This document shows positions 1-5,098 of a stretch of DNA of 5,099 bases, one piece after another. A program made the translations under genes and the position numbers. How positions within the stretch are numbered: position 1 is the stretch's first letter; each line of letters opens with the position of its first letter. Under the pieces are notes generated by a model. It did no database searches and was not told the origin of the DNA. It saw only the letters and a program-made list of their open reading frames with translations. This DNA is from an uncultured Bacillota bacterium (GTDB taxonomy: Bacteria; Bacillota_I; Bacilli_A; RF39; UBA660): assembly GCA_905200435.1 (NCBI GenBank), contig CAJKKJ010000084.1, positions 1 through 5,099 of the forward strand. Reading direction: 5' to 3'.

Positions 1-8
1 CCACCTTT
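1..8 (-). promoter_or_regulatory. Ribosome binding site of the next gene (cut by window edge)
   Basis: Read on the minus strand these bases give AAAGGTGG, a good Shine-Dalgarno sequence, right after the stop codon of the large terminase gene. The start codon it serves lies outside the window. In tailed phages the gene after the large terminase is usually the portal protein, but that identity is inferred from gene order only. Confidence 0.6.
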
Positions 9-1757
9 TTAATTAGCCAAGAAAATATGTCTCTTTTTCTTATTCCTATTTTTCTTTCTTATATCTCTTTCTATCAATTCTGCTAAATAATTACCATAAG
101 TAATAGAAGAATATCTATCCTTACGATTTCTTCCTTTTTCTTTAAGAACTATATCACCATTCCCCATAGTTTCATAATCTAAGTTTATTGATTCAAATAT
201 AAAATTAGATGTTTGAATAAATGGTGCTATTTTATTAGCATGATATTCTGCGTCTTGATGATATTTTAAGTCTTTACTAAAATCTCCTCTTTTTTCATTT
301 TCTTCTATTAATAATCTTATTTTTTTACTACTAAAAGCATTTTTAAGATATACTGCACAATCATTATTTATTTTTTGATTCCCTTTAATTACATATATAC
401 AATTTATACCATTTTTTAAAGGTTGAAAATCTTTTGATTGCGTACTCATATCATAAATACCAAAAGGTTCGTAATGTTCATCAATATTTTCGTCATAAGA
501 TGATTTTTCCATCTCTTGTATTACTGCTATGCCTAAACCACCACCATCTATAATGATTTTATCAGCTTTAAATTCTGTATATAATCTCTTAATTCTAGTG
601 GCTTGTTTTTCAAATTTCATACCATTATGTGATTCCATATAAACAACTTCTCTAATAATATTATTTCCACTAGGAAGTAATCTCCATAAAGTAAAAATAG
701 AGTTATCATTTTTATTTGATTTGTTAGCTTTTGCCGTTGCTACGTCAACTGAAATTATTCTTATTTCATCTTTCTTTTTAGGCATTCGTTTTAATTTTTC
801 TTTCTTTTTATCTGGATTCCTATAATCGTCGTCCGTTAATGGATAATAACAATTCTTTAAAACTCTTGCATTCAACATATCTGCTGTATTAAAGAAACAA
901 TCTCCACTTTGTCCATGCCATATAGCACCATATTCCATATTAAATACAAATTCACCCATATCCTCTTTATCTTCTTCAATCTTATCTTTTAAGACAAGTT
1001 TATGGTCTAAAGATGCCAAATAAGGAATTGCACAAGCAAATGCTTTTCCACTTTCAAACATTCTATTAAATATGGTTGTGAATTTTTCATAACTCCAGTG
1101 AACTTTTAACCATGCACTAGAAAGATATATTTCCATGTTAGATTCAAGAGGATAATCCTTATATTCGGGTTTTTCTAAAAACGGAGGTTTTCTTGGATTT
1201 GTTAAGAATTGTTTTAAAACTGAATTTATTACATCTAATTTGATAAGCCTAAATTCATCTGCAACCAATACATTCCCTCTCAAGCCTCTCGCTCCATCAT
1301 TAGAAGCTATAGCTGTTATTACAGAACCATTTTTAAATATACATTTAACATTATCTTTATTATTTTGAACTTTTTTAATTTCTTTTGCTAACGCAGGGTA
1401 ATCCCTTCGTAAATCTTCAATCTTTTCGGTTATAATTAATCCTGCCTGGTCTTTGTTACCAGATGCAACTATTATTTTAGAACCTGGATATAATATTGCT
1501 CTACAACATACAAATATCGCAGTTAGAAATGACTTACCGAGACCACGTGACGCAATAAAGCAGAAACTTGTGCATATATTCATCATATAAAGTAATATTT
1601 GTTGAAACAAATATAAATTAATTCCTAACCAATCCATACAAAATCTATGTGGATTTTTTCTAAAATATTCTGTCCATATTTTTACACCATCTAATAAATT
1701 TTCATATGAATCTTTTTTTAAGTTTTTTCTTTGTTTGCATTTTAATCTATTCTCCAT
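9..1757 (-). CDS. Phage terminase large subunit (packaging ATPase and nuclease)
   Basis: This is the DNA-packaging motor: it pumps phage DNA into the procapsid through the portal using ATP and cuts the concatemer. With the start chosen here it has 582 residues, normal for the family. The ATPase half has a Walker A loop SRGLGKS at residues 70-76, Walker B NVLVADEF at 162-169 (D167, E168) and a coupling-type motif LSSAW at 212-216. The RNase H-like nuclease half has acidic residues D338 (in SVDVA), D404 (in IIIDGGG) and D547 (in KDRYSSITYGNY). The C-terminus is rich in Lys and Arg. The longest frame begins at 1796 but that ATG has no ribosome binding site. AGGAGG at 1770-1775 abuts an in-frame ATG at 1767-1769, leaving no spacer, and lies 12 bases before the ATG at 1755-1757, which I prefer. 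The gene overlaps the end of its upstream neighbour by 11 bases, indicating coupled translation. Confidence 0.95.
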   Translation of the reverse strand: MENRLKCKQRKNLKKDSYENLLDGVKIWTEYFRKNPHRFCMDWLGINLYLFQQILLYMMNICTSFCFIASRGLGKSFLTAIFVCCRAILYPGSKIIVASGNKDQAGLIITEKIEDLRRDYPALAKEIKKVQNNKDNVKCIFKNGSVITAIASNDGARGLRGNVLVADEFRLIKLDVINSVLKQFLTNPRKPPFLEKPEYKDYPLESNMEIYLSSAWLKVHWSYEKFTTIFNRMFESGKAFACAIPYLASLDHKLVLKDKIEEDKEDMGEFVFNMEYGAIWHGQSGDCFFNTADMLNARVLKNCYYPLTDDDYRNPDKKKEKLKRMPKKKDEIRIISVDVATAKANKSNKNDNSIFTLWRLLPSGNNIIREVVYMESHNGMKFEKQATRIKRLYTEFKADKIIIDGGGLGIAVIQEMEKSSYDENIDEHYEPFGIYDMSTQSKDFQPLKNGINCIYVIKGNQKINNDCAVYLKNAFSSKKIRLLIEENEKRGDFSKDLKYHQDAEYHANKIAPFIQTSNFIFESINLDYETMGNGDIVLKEKGRNRKDRYSSITYGNYLAELIERDIRKKNRNKKKRHIFLAN

Positions 1758-2592
1758 ATCCTTTTTCATCCTCCTCTGTATAAGGAGTTGAATCATTATT
1801 TATTAACTTTTTAATAGGATTTAAGAAGTAACGATTTAACCACCATTTAATTCTATCCACATCATCGTATTCTGGGTGGACATCTGGAATAGGTTCATTT
1901 TTTTCTACTTTAGCAATTAATGTACCATAACTTAAATTATCGTCTTCACCATATTTGCTCATTTTAGATGGTAAAACATTTAATTCTTCCATACGTTTGG
2001 AAATTTGATTAGTTAAGTTTTCAAATGCTTTTTGGTCATTCTTGACTATAGCTCTTTCTCTTAGAACCTCTAACATACATATTGTTTTAATTAAATTAAC
2101 TTCTTGAATGGCTTTAGACGGATAATTATCTGTGTATTGTTCATATTTTCTTTGGAGTAATTCATACTCATCATCTTGAAATCCCTTACCCCAAAAGTTA
2201 ACAACCTCACTTGAAGTAACTGTCTCTCCAGTAATAATATTAGTTACACCATCATAAGTAAGCATATTATCTAAAGATGTTAACCCTTTAAATGCTTTAT
2301 CTCTATTCATTATTCTAGTATAATTACCTAAAAAATTATTGCCATATTTCTCAACACATTTTAGATATGTTTCTTCGTCATAATACATATCTAAAACCAT
2401 ACATAAATGTATAAATGCTAATCTATGGTCGTTGTTATAATTTTTTAATAACTTTTTAAAATATTTATCAACTACTTCTTTACTCATGGGTAATTTCTTA
2501 TCATGCTCATAAAGCATTGATTGTGTAGAGTAGAAATCTCTAACGGTAGGTTTAAATTTACCTGTAGCTGAACATTGTTTTGTGTCTGCCAT
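1747..2592 (-). CDS. Putative terminase small subunit with degenerate zinc ribbon
   Basis: This 281-residue protein is encoded directly upstream of, and overlapping, the large terminase gene, the usual place of the small terminase subunit that recognises the packaging site. It has the layout I recall for small-terminase-like proteins of Bacillota and Bacteroidota phages: an N-terminal zinc-ribbon-like segment (about 7-40), a helical domain (about 40-100), a FWGKG motif at 133-137, a charged helical region with heptad character (about 140-205), and an acidic tail containing EPIPDVHPEYDD (233-244). The N-terminus looks like a phage CxxC...CxxC ribbon that has lost its metal site: only C7 remains, with T10, S37 and V40 at the other positions. 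The start is firm: AAAGGAG at 2602-2608 lies 9 bases before the ATG. Role in packaging is inferred from position and remembered resemblance; it could instead be an accessory packaging protein. Its leader carries a strong hairpin. Confidence 0.68.
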   Translation of the reverse strand: MADTKQCSATGKFKPTVRDFYSTQSMLYEHDKKLPMSKEVVDKYFKKLLKNYNNDHRLAFIHLCMVLDMYYDEETYLKCVEKYGNNFLGNYTRIMNRDKAFKGLTSLDNMLTYDGVTNIITGETVTSSEVVNFWGKGFQDDEYELLQRKYEQYTDNYPSKAIQEVNLIKTICMLEVLRERAIVKNDQKAFENLTNQISKRMEELNVLPSKMSKYGEDDNLSYGTLIAKVEKNEPIPDVHPEYDDVDRIKWWLNRYFLNPIKKLINNDSTPYTEEDEKGYGE

Positions 2593-2599
2593 TATATCA

Positions 2600-2669
2600 C
2601 TCTCCTTTAAAATGAAAAAAAATGGTTACGACTAATGGAAGGAGTTTTTAGCCGTAACCTAAAGGGGAG
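2600..2669 (-). promoter_or_regulatory. Possible leader structure hiding the small-terminase ribosome binding site
   Basis: In the minus-strand RNA, CUCCCCUUUA (2669 to 2660) can pair with UAAAGGAGAG (2609 to 2600) at nine of ten positions. This outer stem would enclose the terminator-like hairpin 2615-2659 and cover the Shine-Dalgarno sequence of the gene starting at 2592. The hairpin loop also contains CUCCUU, a second sequence complementary to AAGGAG. The caveat is that the plus-strand copy of the outer arm, AAAGGGGAG, may itself be a ribosome binding site for a plus-strand mini-ORF at 2678, which would make the complementarity a by-product of two opposed sites. Confidence 0.35.
2615..2659 (-). 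terminator. Long-stem intrinsic terminator or attenuator before the packaging genes
   Basis: The minus-strand RNA forms a 12-bp stem (2648-2659 with 2624-2635), including one G-U pair, with a 12-base loop (2636-2647), followed by A and eight U residues (2615-2622). The G-U pair becomes an A-C mismatch in plus-strand RNA and the U tract is only on the minus side, so it acts on minus-strand transcripts. The U tract ends only six bases before the Shine-Dalgarno sequence of the small-terminase gene, so no promoter fits between them. This suggests a leader attenuator or an early/late boundary overcome by antitermination. Confidence 0.75.
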
Positions 2670-2677
2670 AATTTATT

Positions 2678-2785
2678 ATGAATTTTGAGTCTTATTTTAA
2701 AGACTCAAAAAATACTGATATAATTATCAATATCATTTCAATCCTTAAAATAAAAATACCACTCTTATTCGAGTGGTTTAATTAA
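2678..2785 (+). CDS. Possible 35-residue plus-strand peptide, unknown function
   Basis: A short frame on the strand opposite to every other gene here. ATG at 2678 is preceded by AAAGGGGAG (2661-2669) with 8 bases of spacing, a plausible Bacillota ribosome binding site, and TAA at 2783-2785 directly abuts the stop codon of the converging metallophosphoesterase gene. The predicted peptide has a polar N-terminus (MNFESYFKDSKN) and a hydrophobic or amphipathic C-terminal half rich in Ile and Leu, ending in FEWFN. It resembles no family I can name. Its frame contains two inverted repeats (2683-2710 and 2758-2777), and a short frame in AT-rich DNA can arise by chance. I see no convincing plus-strand promoter. 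A small membrane-active peptide is possible but unproven. Confidence 0.3.
   Translation: MNFESYFKDSKNTDIIINIISILKIKIPLLFEWFN
2683..2710. repeat. Perfect 11-bp inverted repeat with 6-base loop
   Basis: TTTTGAGTCTT at 2683-2693 is repeated inverted as AAGACTCAAAA at 2700-2710. The stem is perfect on either strand. It has no U tract on either side, so it is not a standard terminator by itself. It lies between the terminator at 2747-2777 and the leader hairpin at 2615-2659. It could be a protein-binding operator, an RNA hairpin protecting a 3' end, or part of a packaging site, since such sites often lie near the small terminase gene. None of these roles is shown. Confidence 0.5.
2747..2777 (-). 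terminator. Intrinsic terminator after the metallophosphoesterase gene
   Basis: Minus-strand RNA forms a 7-bp stem, ACCACUC (2777 to 2771) with GAGUGGU (2764 to 2758), with a 6-base loop, followed by AUUUUUAUUUU. It begins eight bases after the metallophosphoesterase stop codon. The plus-strand 3' flank (TTAATTAATTATTT) is only moderately T-rich, so plus-strand activity would be weak. Confidence 0.85.
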
Positions 2786-3913
2786 TTATTTAACCTTCAT
2801 TACATAACTTGCAACTACTCCATCTTCATCAAGTATTAATAATGTTTGAGAAGGCTTGTTATATAATTTTTTCTTCATAGCATAATCATCTGTTGAAATC
2901 AAGCTTCCGTTCACATATATATCCGTATTATATTGTGAAAACATTTTAGGTTGGTGATAATGTCCTAATAAAATTAAATCTATGTTTTCACCACCTATAA
3001 CCATAGATAATTCTTCACTTACTTTATTTAAATTAACTTGGTCGCCATGACATGAAACAACTGTATTTCCTTTTACATTCATTACAGATAATTCACCGTT
3101 ATTTATTGAATTTAAAAATACAACATTTGATAAATTTGATACTCTCATTTTAATCATTTCATTTAATAACATGGAATAATTATTACCATTACTTCTGTCA
3201 TCTTTCATCATTTCTACTGCTTCATGATTACCATTATTTTGAGTTACAGTTAAATAAAAATAATTTGATAGTTTTTCTATTACCTGTGATATTATTTCAC
3301 TAACACTTACTATTTGTTTTACCAAAGATTCTTGATTAGATAATTTAATACTATTATGTAATTCACCAGATATTAAATCTCCGTTCAATACTAAATGTAA
3401 TTTATCTATATTATTATCAATACAATGTTCTATTGTTTTATTAATTATTTTATCTAACCTTTTTATAGCTATATCTTTATTATATTTATTTATTGAATTT
3501 TCTACAGTCATAGAAATATGTAAATCGCTTAATATCAAAATTCCGTCTTTCCCACTAGAATCTTCTTTTGGAACATAGCGATTCAATAATGGATTTCTTG
3601 AATTTAAATTATTAATTTCTTCACTTATTAAATTCATTACATTTTCCATCCTAGATAACCCTCTTAATTGTCTATTCACTTCTGTCCTTAAATCGGTTAA
3701 CTTTATTTTTTCCTTTTTTATTTCAGCTAATGTTTTGCTATCTATATCATTTTCATTTATAGTTTCAGAATATAATTTAAATCCATATGCTAACTTTCTT
3801 AAATGGTCGTCTGAATAATCTGTTTCATATTTTCTATTTATATCTTCCCATGACATATCATTTAATTTATTAAGTTTATTTAAACAATCCTGTATTAATC
3901 CTTTTTTATTCAT
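2786..3913 (-). CDS. Calcineurin-like metallophosphoesterase (Mre11/SbcD-like nuclease or phosphatase)
   Basis: A two-metal phosphoesterase of 375 residues, probably acting on DNA during phage replication or recombination. All superfamily motifs are present: SDLH (D130, H132), NGD (D179), GNHE (N229, H230), CHGD (H289) and GHYH (H318, H320). Before the catalytic domain lie a short helical region (about 1-55) containing SWEDINRKY, which looks like a small DNA-binding module, and a charged coiled-coil-like stretch (about 60-105). The ending with VNGSLIST and KPSQTLLIL fits phage members of this family. A longer frame starts at a TTG at 3925, but that codon lies inside the Shine-Dalgarno sequence; the ATG at 3911-3913, five bases after GGAGG, is the better start. 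The gene stands between two terminators and has no evident promoter of its own. Substrate unknown: nuclease is more likely than protein phosphatase given the N-terminal region. Confidence 0.88.
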   Translation of the reverse strand: MNKKGLIQDCLNKLNKLNDMSWEDINRKYETDYSDDHLRKLAYGFKLYSETINENDIDSKTLAEIKKEKIKLTDLRTEVNRQLRGLSRMENVMNLISEEINNLNSRNPLLNRYVPKEDSSGKDGILILSDLHISMTVENSINKYNKDIAIKRLDKIINKTIEHCIDNNIDKLHLVLNGDLISGELHNSIKLSNQESLVKQIVSVSEIISQVIEKLSNYFYLTVTQNNGNHEAVEMMKDDRSNGNNYSMLLNEMIKMRVSNLSNVVFLNSINNGELSVMNVKGNTVVSCHGDQVNLNKVSEELSMVIGGENIDLILLGHYHQPKMFSQYNTDIYVNGSLISTDDYAMKKKLYNKPSQTLLILDEDGVVASYVMKVK

Positions 3914-3931
3914 AATTCCCTCCAAATAAAC

Positions 3932-3962
3932 AAAAAAATAATTGGGAGGTTTTGTACCTCCC
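3932..3962 (-). terminator. Intrinsic terminator after the HU-like operon
   Basis: Minus-strand RNA forms a perfect 7-bp G+C-rich stem, GGGAGGU with ACCUCCC, around a 5-base loop, followed by AAUUAUUUUUUU. It starts eight bases after the stop codon of the 63-residue protein and its U tract ends about eight bases before the Shine-Dalgarno sequence of the metallophosphoesterase. The 3' arm contains CCUCC, which could alternatively pair with the GGAGG of that downstream site. Confidence 0.88.
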
Positions 3963-3970
3963 TTATTTAA

Positions 3971-4162
3971 TTATCTTTCAATTACATTTTCTATCTTAAT
4001 TTTAACTTTATCCTCTCCAATAAAATTACTAAATAAATCTTCTAATGAAAATGTTTCTAAACCATAACCGTCTTTATCTAGCTCTTCAATAATAATACCA
4101 TTATCAGTTTCTTTAACTCTTGATATTTTTATTTCTAATGTTTTTCCTTCTTTAAATATCAT
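3971..4162 (-). CDS. Small conserved-looking phage protein, unknown function
   Basis: A 63-residue acidic protein that I cannot assign. It appears made mainly of beta strands: KTLEIKISRVKETDNGIIIEE, then an acidic segment and LEDLFSNFIGEDKVKIKIENV at the end. The final pattern, a short helix, a phrase like 'F-x-G-x-x-V' and a closing strand, recalls short Bacillota phage proteins such as the YonK group, but the likeness is too loose to name it. The start ATG follows GGGAG with about nine bases of spacing, and the gene begins only 16 bases after the stop of the P-loop gene, so the two are co-transcribed. It is the last gene before the terminator at 3932-3962. Confidence 0.75.
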   Translation of the reverse strand: MIFKEGKTLEIKISRVKETDNGIIIEELDKDGYGLETFSLEDLFSNFIGEDKVKIKIENVIER

Positions 4163-4178
4163 CGAACCACTCTCCCAT

Positions 4179-4481
4179 TTAAAATTCTAAAATAGATTCA
4201 CTTGTTGTTGCAACAACCACATCACTTCCAAACAAACCTTTCAATACTAATTCTAAATCATCTATTAATAAATCTGTGTTTCTTCCTCTCATAACTATTT
4301 CAAAATTATTTCTATTCACTACTATCGGTTCTGGTATTTCTAACCACATTTCTCTTGCTTTATTTAATATATATTTTTTACTTTGTTCGGTAGCGCATAT
4401 TATGGGAGAATCAAGAATAGCAGATAATTTTATCAAGTGGAAAGTTTTACCATTTCCTCTATCCATTCTTAAAATTTTCAT
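4179..4481 (-). CDS. Mini P-loop protein, putative nucleotide-binding, unknown function
   Basis: A 100-residue protein with a Walker A-like loop very near its N-terminus (MDRGNGKTF at 6-14, with K12 and T13) and a Walker B-like strand DLLIDDLELVL at 70-80 (D74, D75). It ends in a strand, DVVVATTSES, that would suit a sensor position. It is far shorter than a normal ATPase and has only the core strands, but start (GGGAGG, six bases before the ATG) and stop are clean, so it is not an obvious fragment. Small proteins of this pattern occur in Bacillota phages without a known job; I infer nucleotide binding only. It lies 20 bases after the HU-like gene and 16 before the 63-residue gene, in one operon. 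A plus-strand frame at 4276-4536 lies opposite it and looks like a shadow. Confidence 0.8.
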   Translation of the reverse strand: MKILRMDRGNGKTFHLIKLSAILDSPIICATEQSKKYILNKAREMWLEIPEPIVVNRNNFEIVMRGRNTDLLIDDLELVLKGLFGSDVVVATTSESILEF

Positions 4482-4501
4482 ATTTATCCTCCCTTTATTA
4501 A

Positions 4502-4804
4502 TTATTCTTCTATTCTTTCTTTTACAGATTTTTTAAGTCTAACTTTTACAGTAACTTTATCATCTGTTTTATAAGGTGTAGCTTGTCCTTCTTTAGTTTT
4601 TAATACACCTTCTCTACCTTTTTGTATCTTCTTGTCAACTAGAAACATTCCCATACTAACTGTGTCTCCTACTTCCATTTGTTGATATATTGAAGAAACA
4701 GTATCTTCTAATCCTTTTAATATTTCTCTAGCCTCTGCTTGAGATACTTTTAAGCCTCTTTCTTCTAAAGCTCCTTGTAATTCTTTTACTACGTTTATTT
4801 CCAT
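4502..4804 (-). CDS. HU/IHF-like DNA-binding protein
   Basis: A 100-residue histone-like protein expected to bind and bend double-stranded DNA as a dimer, useful for replication, packaging or nucleoid control. The N-terminal half is two helices (about 1-43, with VSQAEAREILKGLEDTV as the dimer helix). Then VGDTVSMGMFLV (45-56) matches the family's 'G-x-x-V-x-L-x-G-F-G-x-F' beta turn, KKIQKGREG (58-66) the 'ReGRNPqTGe' DNA arm, TPYK (76-79) the 'vPaFKpG' end, and KKSVKERI (91-98) the closing helix. Two departures: GFG is reduced to MGM, and the arm-tip proline that normally wedges into DNA seems to be replaced by G66. Length and layout are otherwise normal. Start is firm: AAGGGGG (4813-4819) lies eight bases before the ATG; another ATG at 4809-4811 is out of frame. 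First gene of a three-gene operon. Confidence 0.88.
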   Translation of the reverse strand: MEINVVKELQGALEERGLKVSQAEAREILKGLEDTVSSIYQQMEVGDTVSMGMFLVDKKIQKGREGVLKTKEGQATPYKTDDKVTVKVRLKKSVKERIEE

Positions 4805-4824
4805 AAAACATACCCCCTTAATAA

Positions 4825-4851
4825 ATTATAAAATATTAATAAAAATAACAA
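4825..4851 (-). promoter_or_regulatory. Weak candidate promoter for the HU-like operon
   Basis: On the minus strand TTGTTA (4851 to 4846) and a perfect TATAAT (4830 to 4825) are separated by 15 bases, shorter than the preferred 17. A start point some seven bases downstream would leave a very short leader just before the Shine-Dalgarno sequence. The surroundings are so AT-rich that a TATAAT can arise by chance; the placement after the hairpin 4856-4877 and ahead of a new operon is the main support. Confidence 0.3.
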
Positions 4852-4855
4852 ATAT

Positions 4856-4877
4856 TGTAGGCTTTTTTAGCCTTACA
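4856..4877 (-). terminator. Short hairpin, possible weak terminator
   Basis: Minus-strand RNA can pair AGGCU (4873 to 4869) with AGCCU (4863 to 4859) around five A residues, extended by UGU/ACA past one bulged A. The following sequence AUAUUUGUUAUUUUUAUU is U-rich but interrupted. It could end the transcript of the upstream zinc-ribbon gene. Its outer three pairs use bases that also belong to the foot of the larger hairpin 4874-4923. Confidence 0.4.
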
Positions 4878-4923
4878 CAAAATACGCTATTTATACTAGG
4901 AAAAAAGTAGCATATTTTGCACA
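4874..4923 (-). promoter_or_regulatory. Sixteen-pair stem-loop in the intergenic gap
   Basis: Bases 4908-4923 and 4874-4889 form a continuous 16-pair stem in minus-strand RNA with an 18-base loop (4890-4907). Four of the pairs are G-U on this strand and would be A-C mismatches in plus-strand RNA, so the structure belongs to a minus-strand transcript. It lies 19 bases past the stop codon of the zinc-ribbon gene and is followed at once by a second small hairpin. It may be a 3'-end or leader structure. The loop contains TATAAA but without a matching -35 element. No known riboswitch or RNA family is recognised. Confidence 0.55.
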
Positions 4924-4942
4924 CTTTTAAAATATATTATTT

Positions 4943-5098
4943 TTATCGGCATTTTTTACATATAGATAATACTCCTTTACTTCCATTTTTATTAAATTTA
5001 TTAACTAATTTAACTTCACCACATTTATTACAACGTTTATATTCTCCTTTTCTTATATTTAAATAATACCAATCTTCTAATTTTTCTTCATATACCTC
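4943..5098 (-). CDS. Zinc-ribbon protein, C-terminal part (cut by window edge)
   Basis: The last 51 residues of a gene whose start lies beyond the window. It holds an intact four-cysteine site: CNKC and, 20 residues later, CKKC, ending one residue after the last cysteine. The wording around it (CGEVK, then F-x-K-N, then G, then CKKC) is that of the zinc ribbon common in phage HNH endonucleases and small DNA-binding phage proteins. In HNH enzymes the catalytic part usually follows the ribbon, whereas here the protein ends, so the visible part carries no nuclease motif. What precedes it is unknown; DNA or RNA binding is an inference. No in-frame start codon is visible, so the frame runs through the edge. 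Confidence 0.75.
   Translation of the reverse strand, partial: EVYEEKLEDWYYLNIRKGEYKRCNKCGEVKLVNKFNKNGSKGVLSICKKCR

Noticed and set aside
1758..1796. N-terminal extension of the large terminase from the ATG at 1796
   Set aside because: No Shine-Dalgarno sequence precedes that ATG and it would overlap the upstream gene by 50 bases.
2621..2650. Nine-codon plus-strand frame starting at the ATG near 2622
   Set aside because: No ribosome binding site other than an A-run, and it lies within the terminator stem-loop that explains the sequence.
2660..2760. Minus-strand promoter for the packaging genes in this gap
   Set aside because: TTGAAA, TTGATA and TAAAAT-like words occur, but no pair has a spacing near 17 bases; in such AT-rich DNA single matches mean little.
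3914..3925. TTG start four codons upstream of the metallophosphoesterase ATG
   Set aside because: The TTG is part of the Shine-Dalgarno region TTTGGAGGG that serves the ATG at 3911-3913.
4276..4536. Plus-strand 86-residue hydrophobic frame
   Set aside because: It lies opposite the P-loop gene and the end of the HU-like gene, which have good ribosome binding sites. Its hydrophobic make-up is what the antisense of AT-rich, charged coding DNA gives, and no plus-strand ribosome binding site precedes it.
4873..4897. Plus-strand promoter (TTACAC and TATACT) in the gap upstream of the HU-like gene
   Set aside because: The spacing is only 13 bases and no plus-strand gene follows; it would transcribe into the zinc-ribbon gene in antisense.
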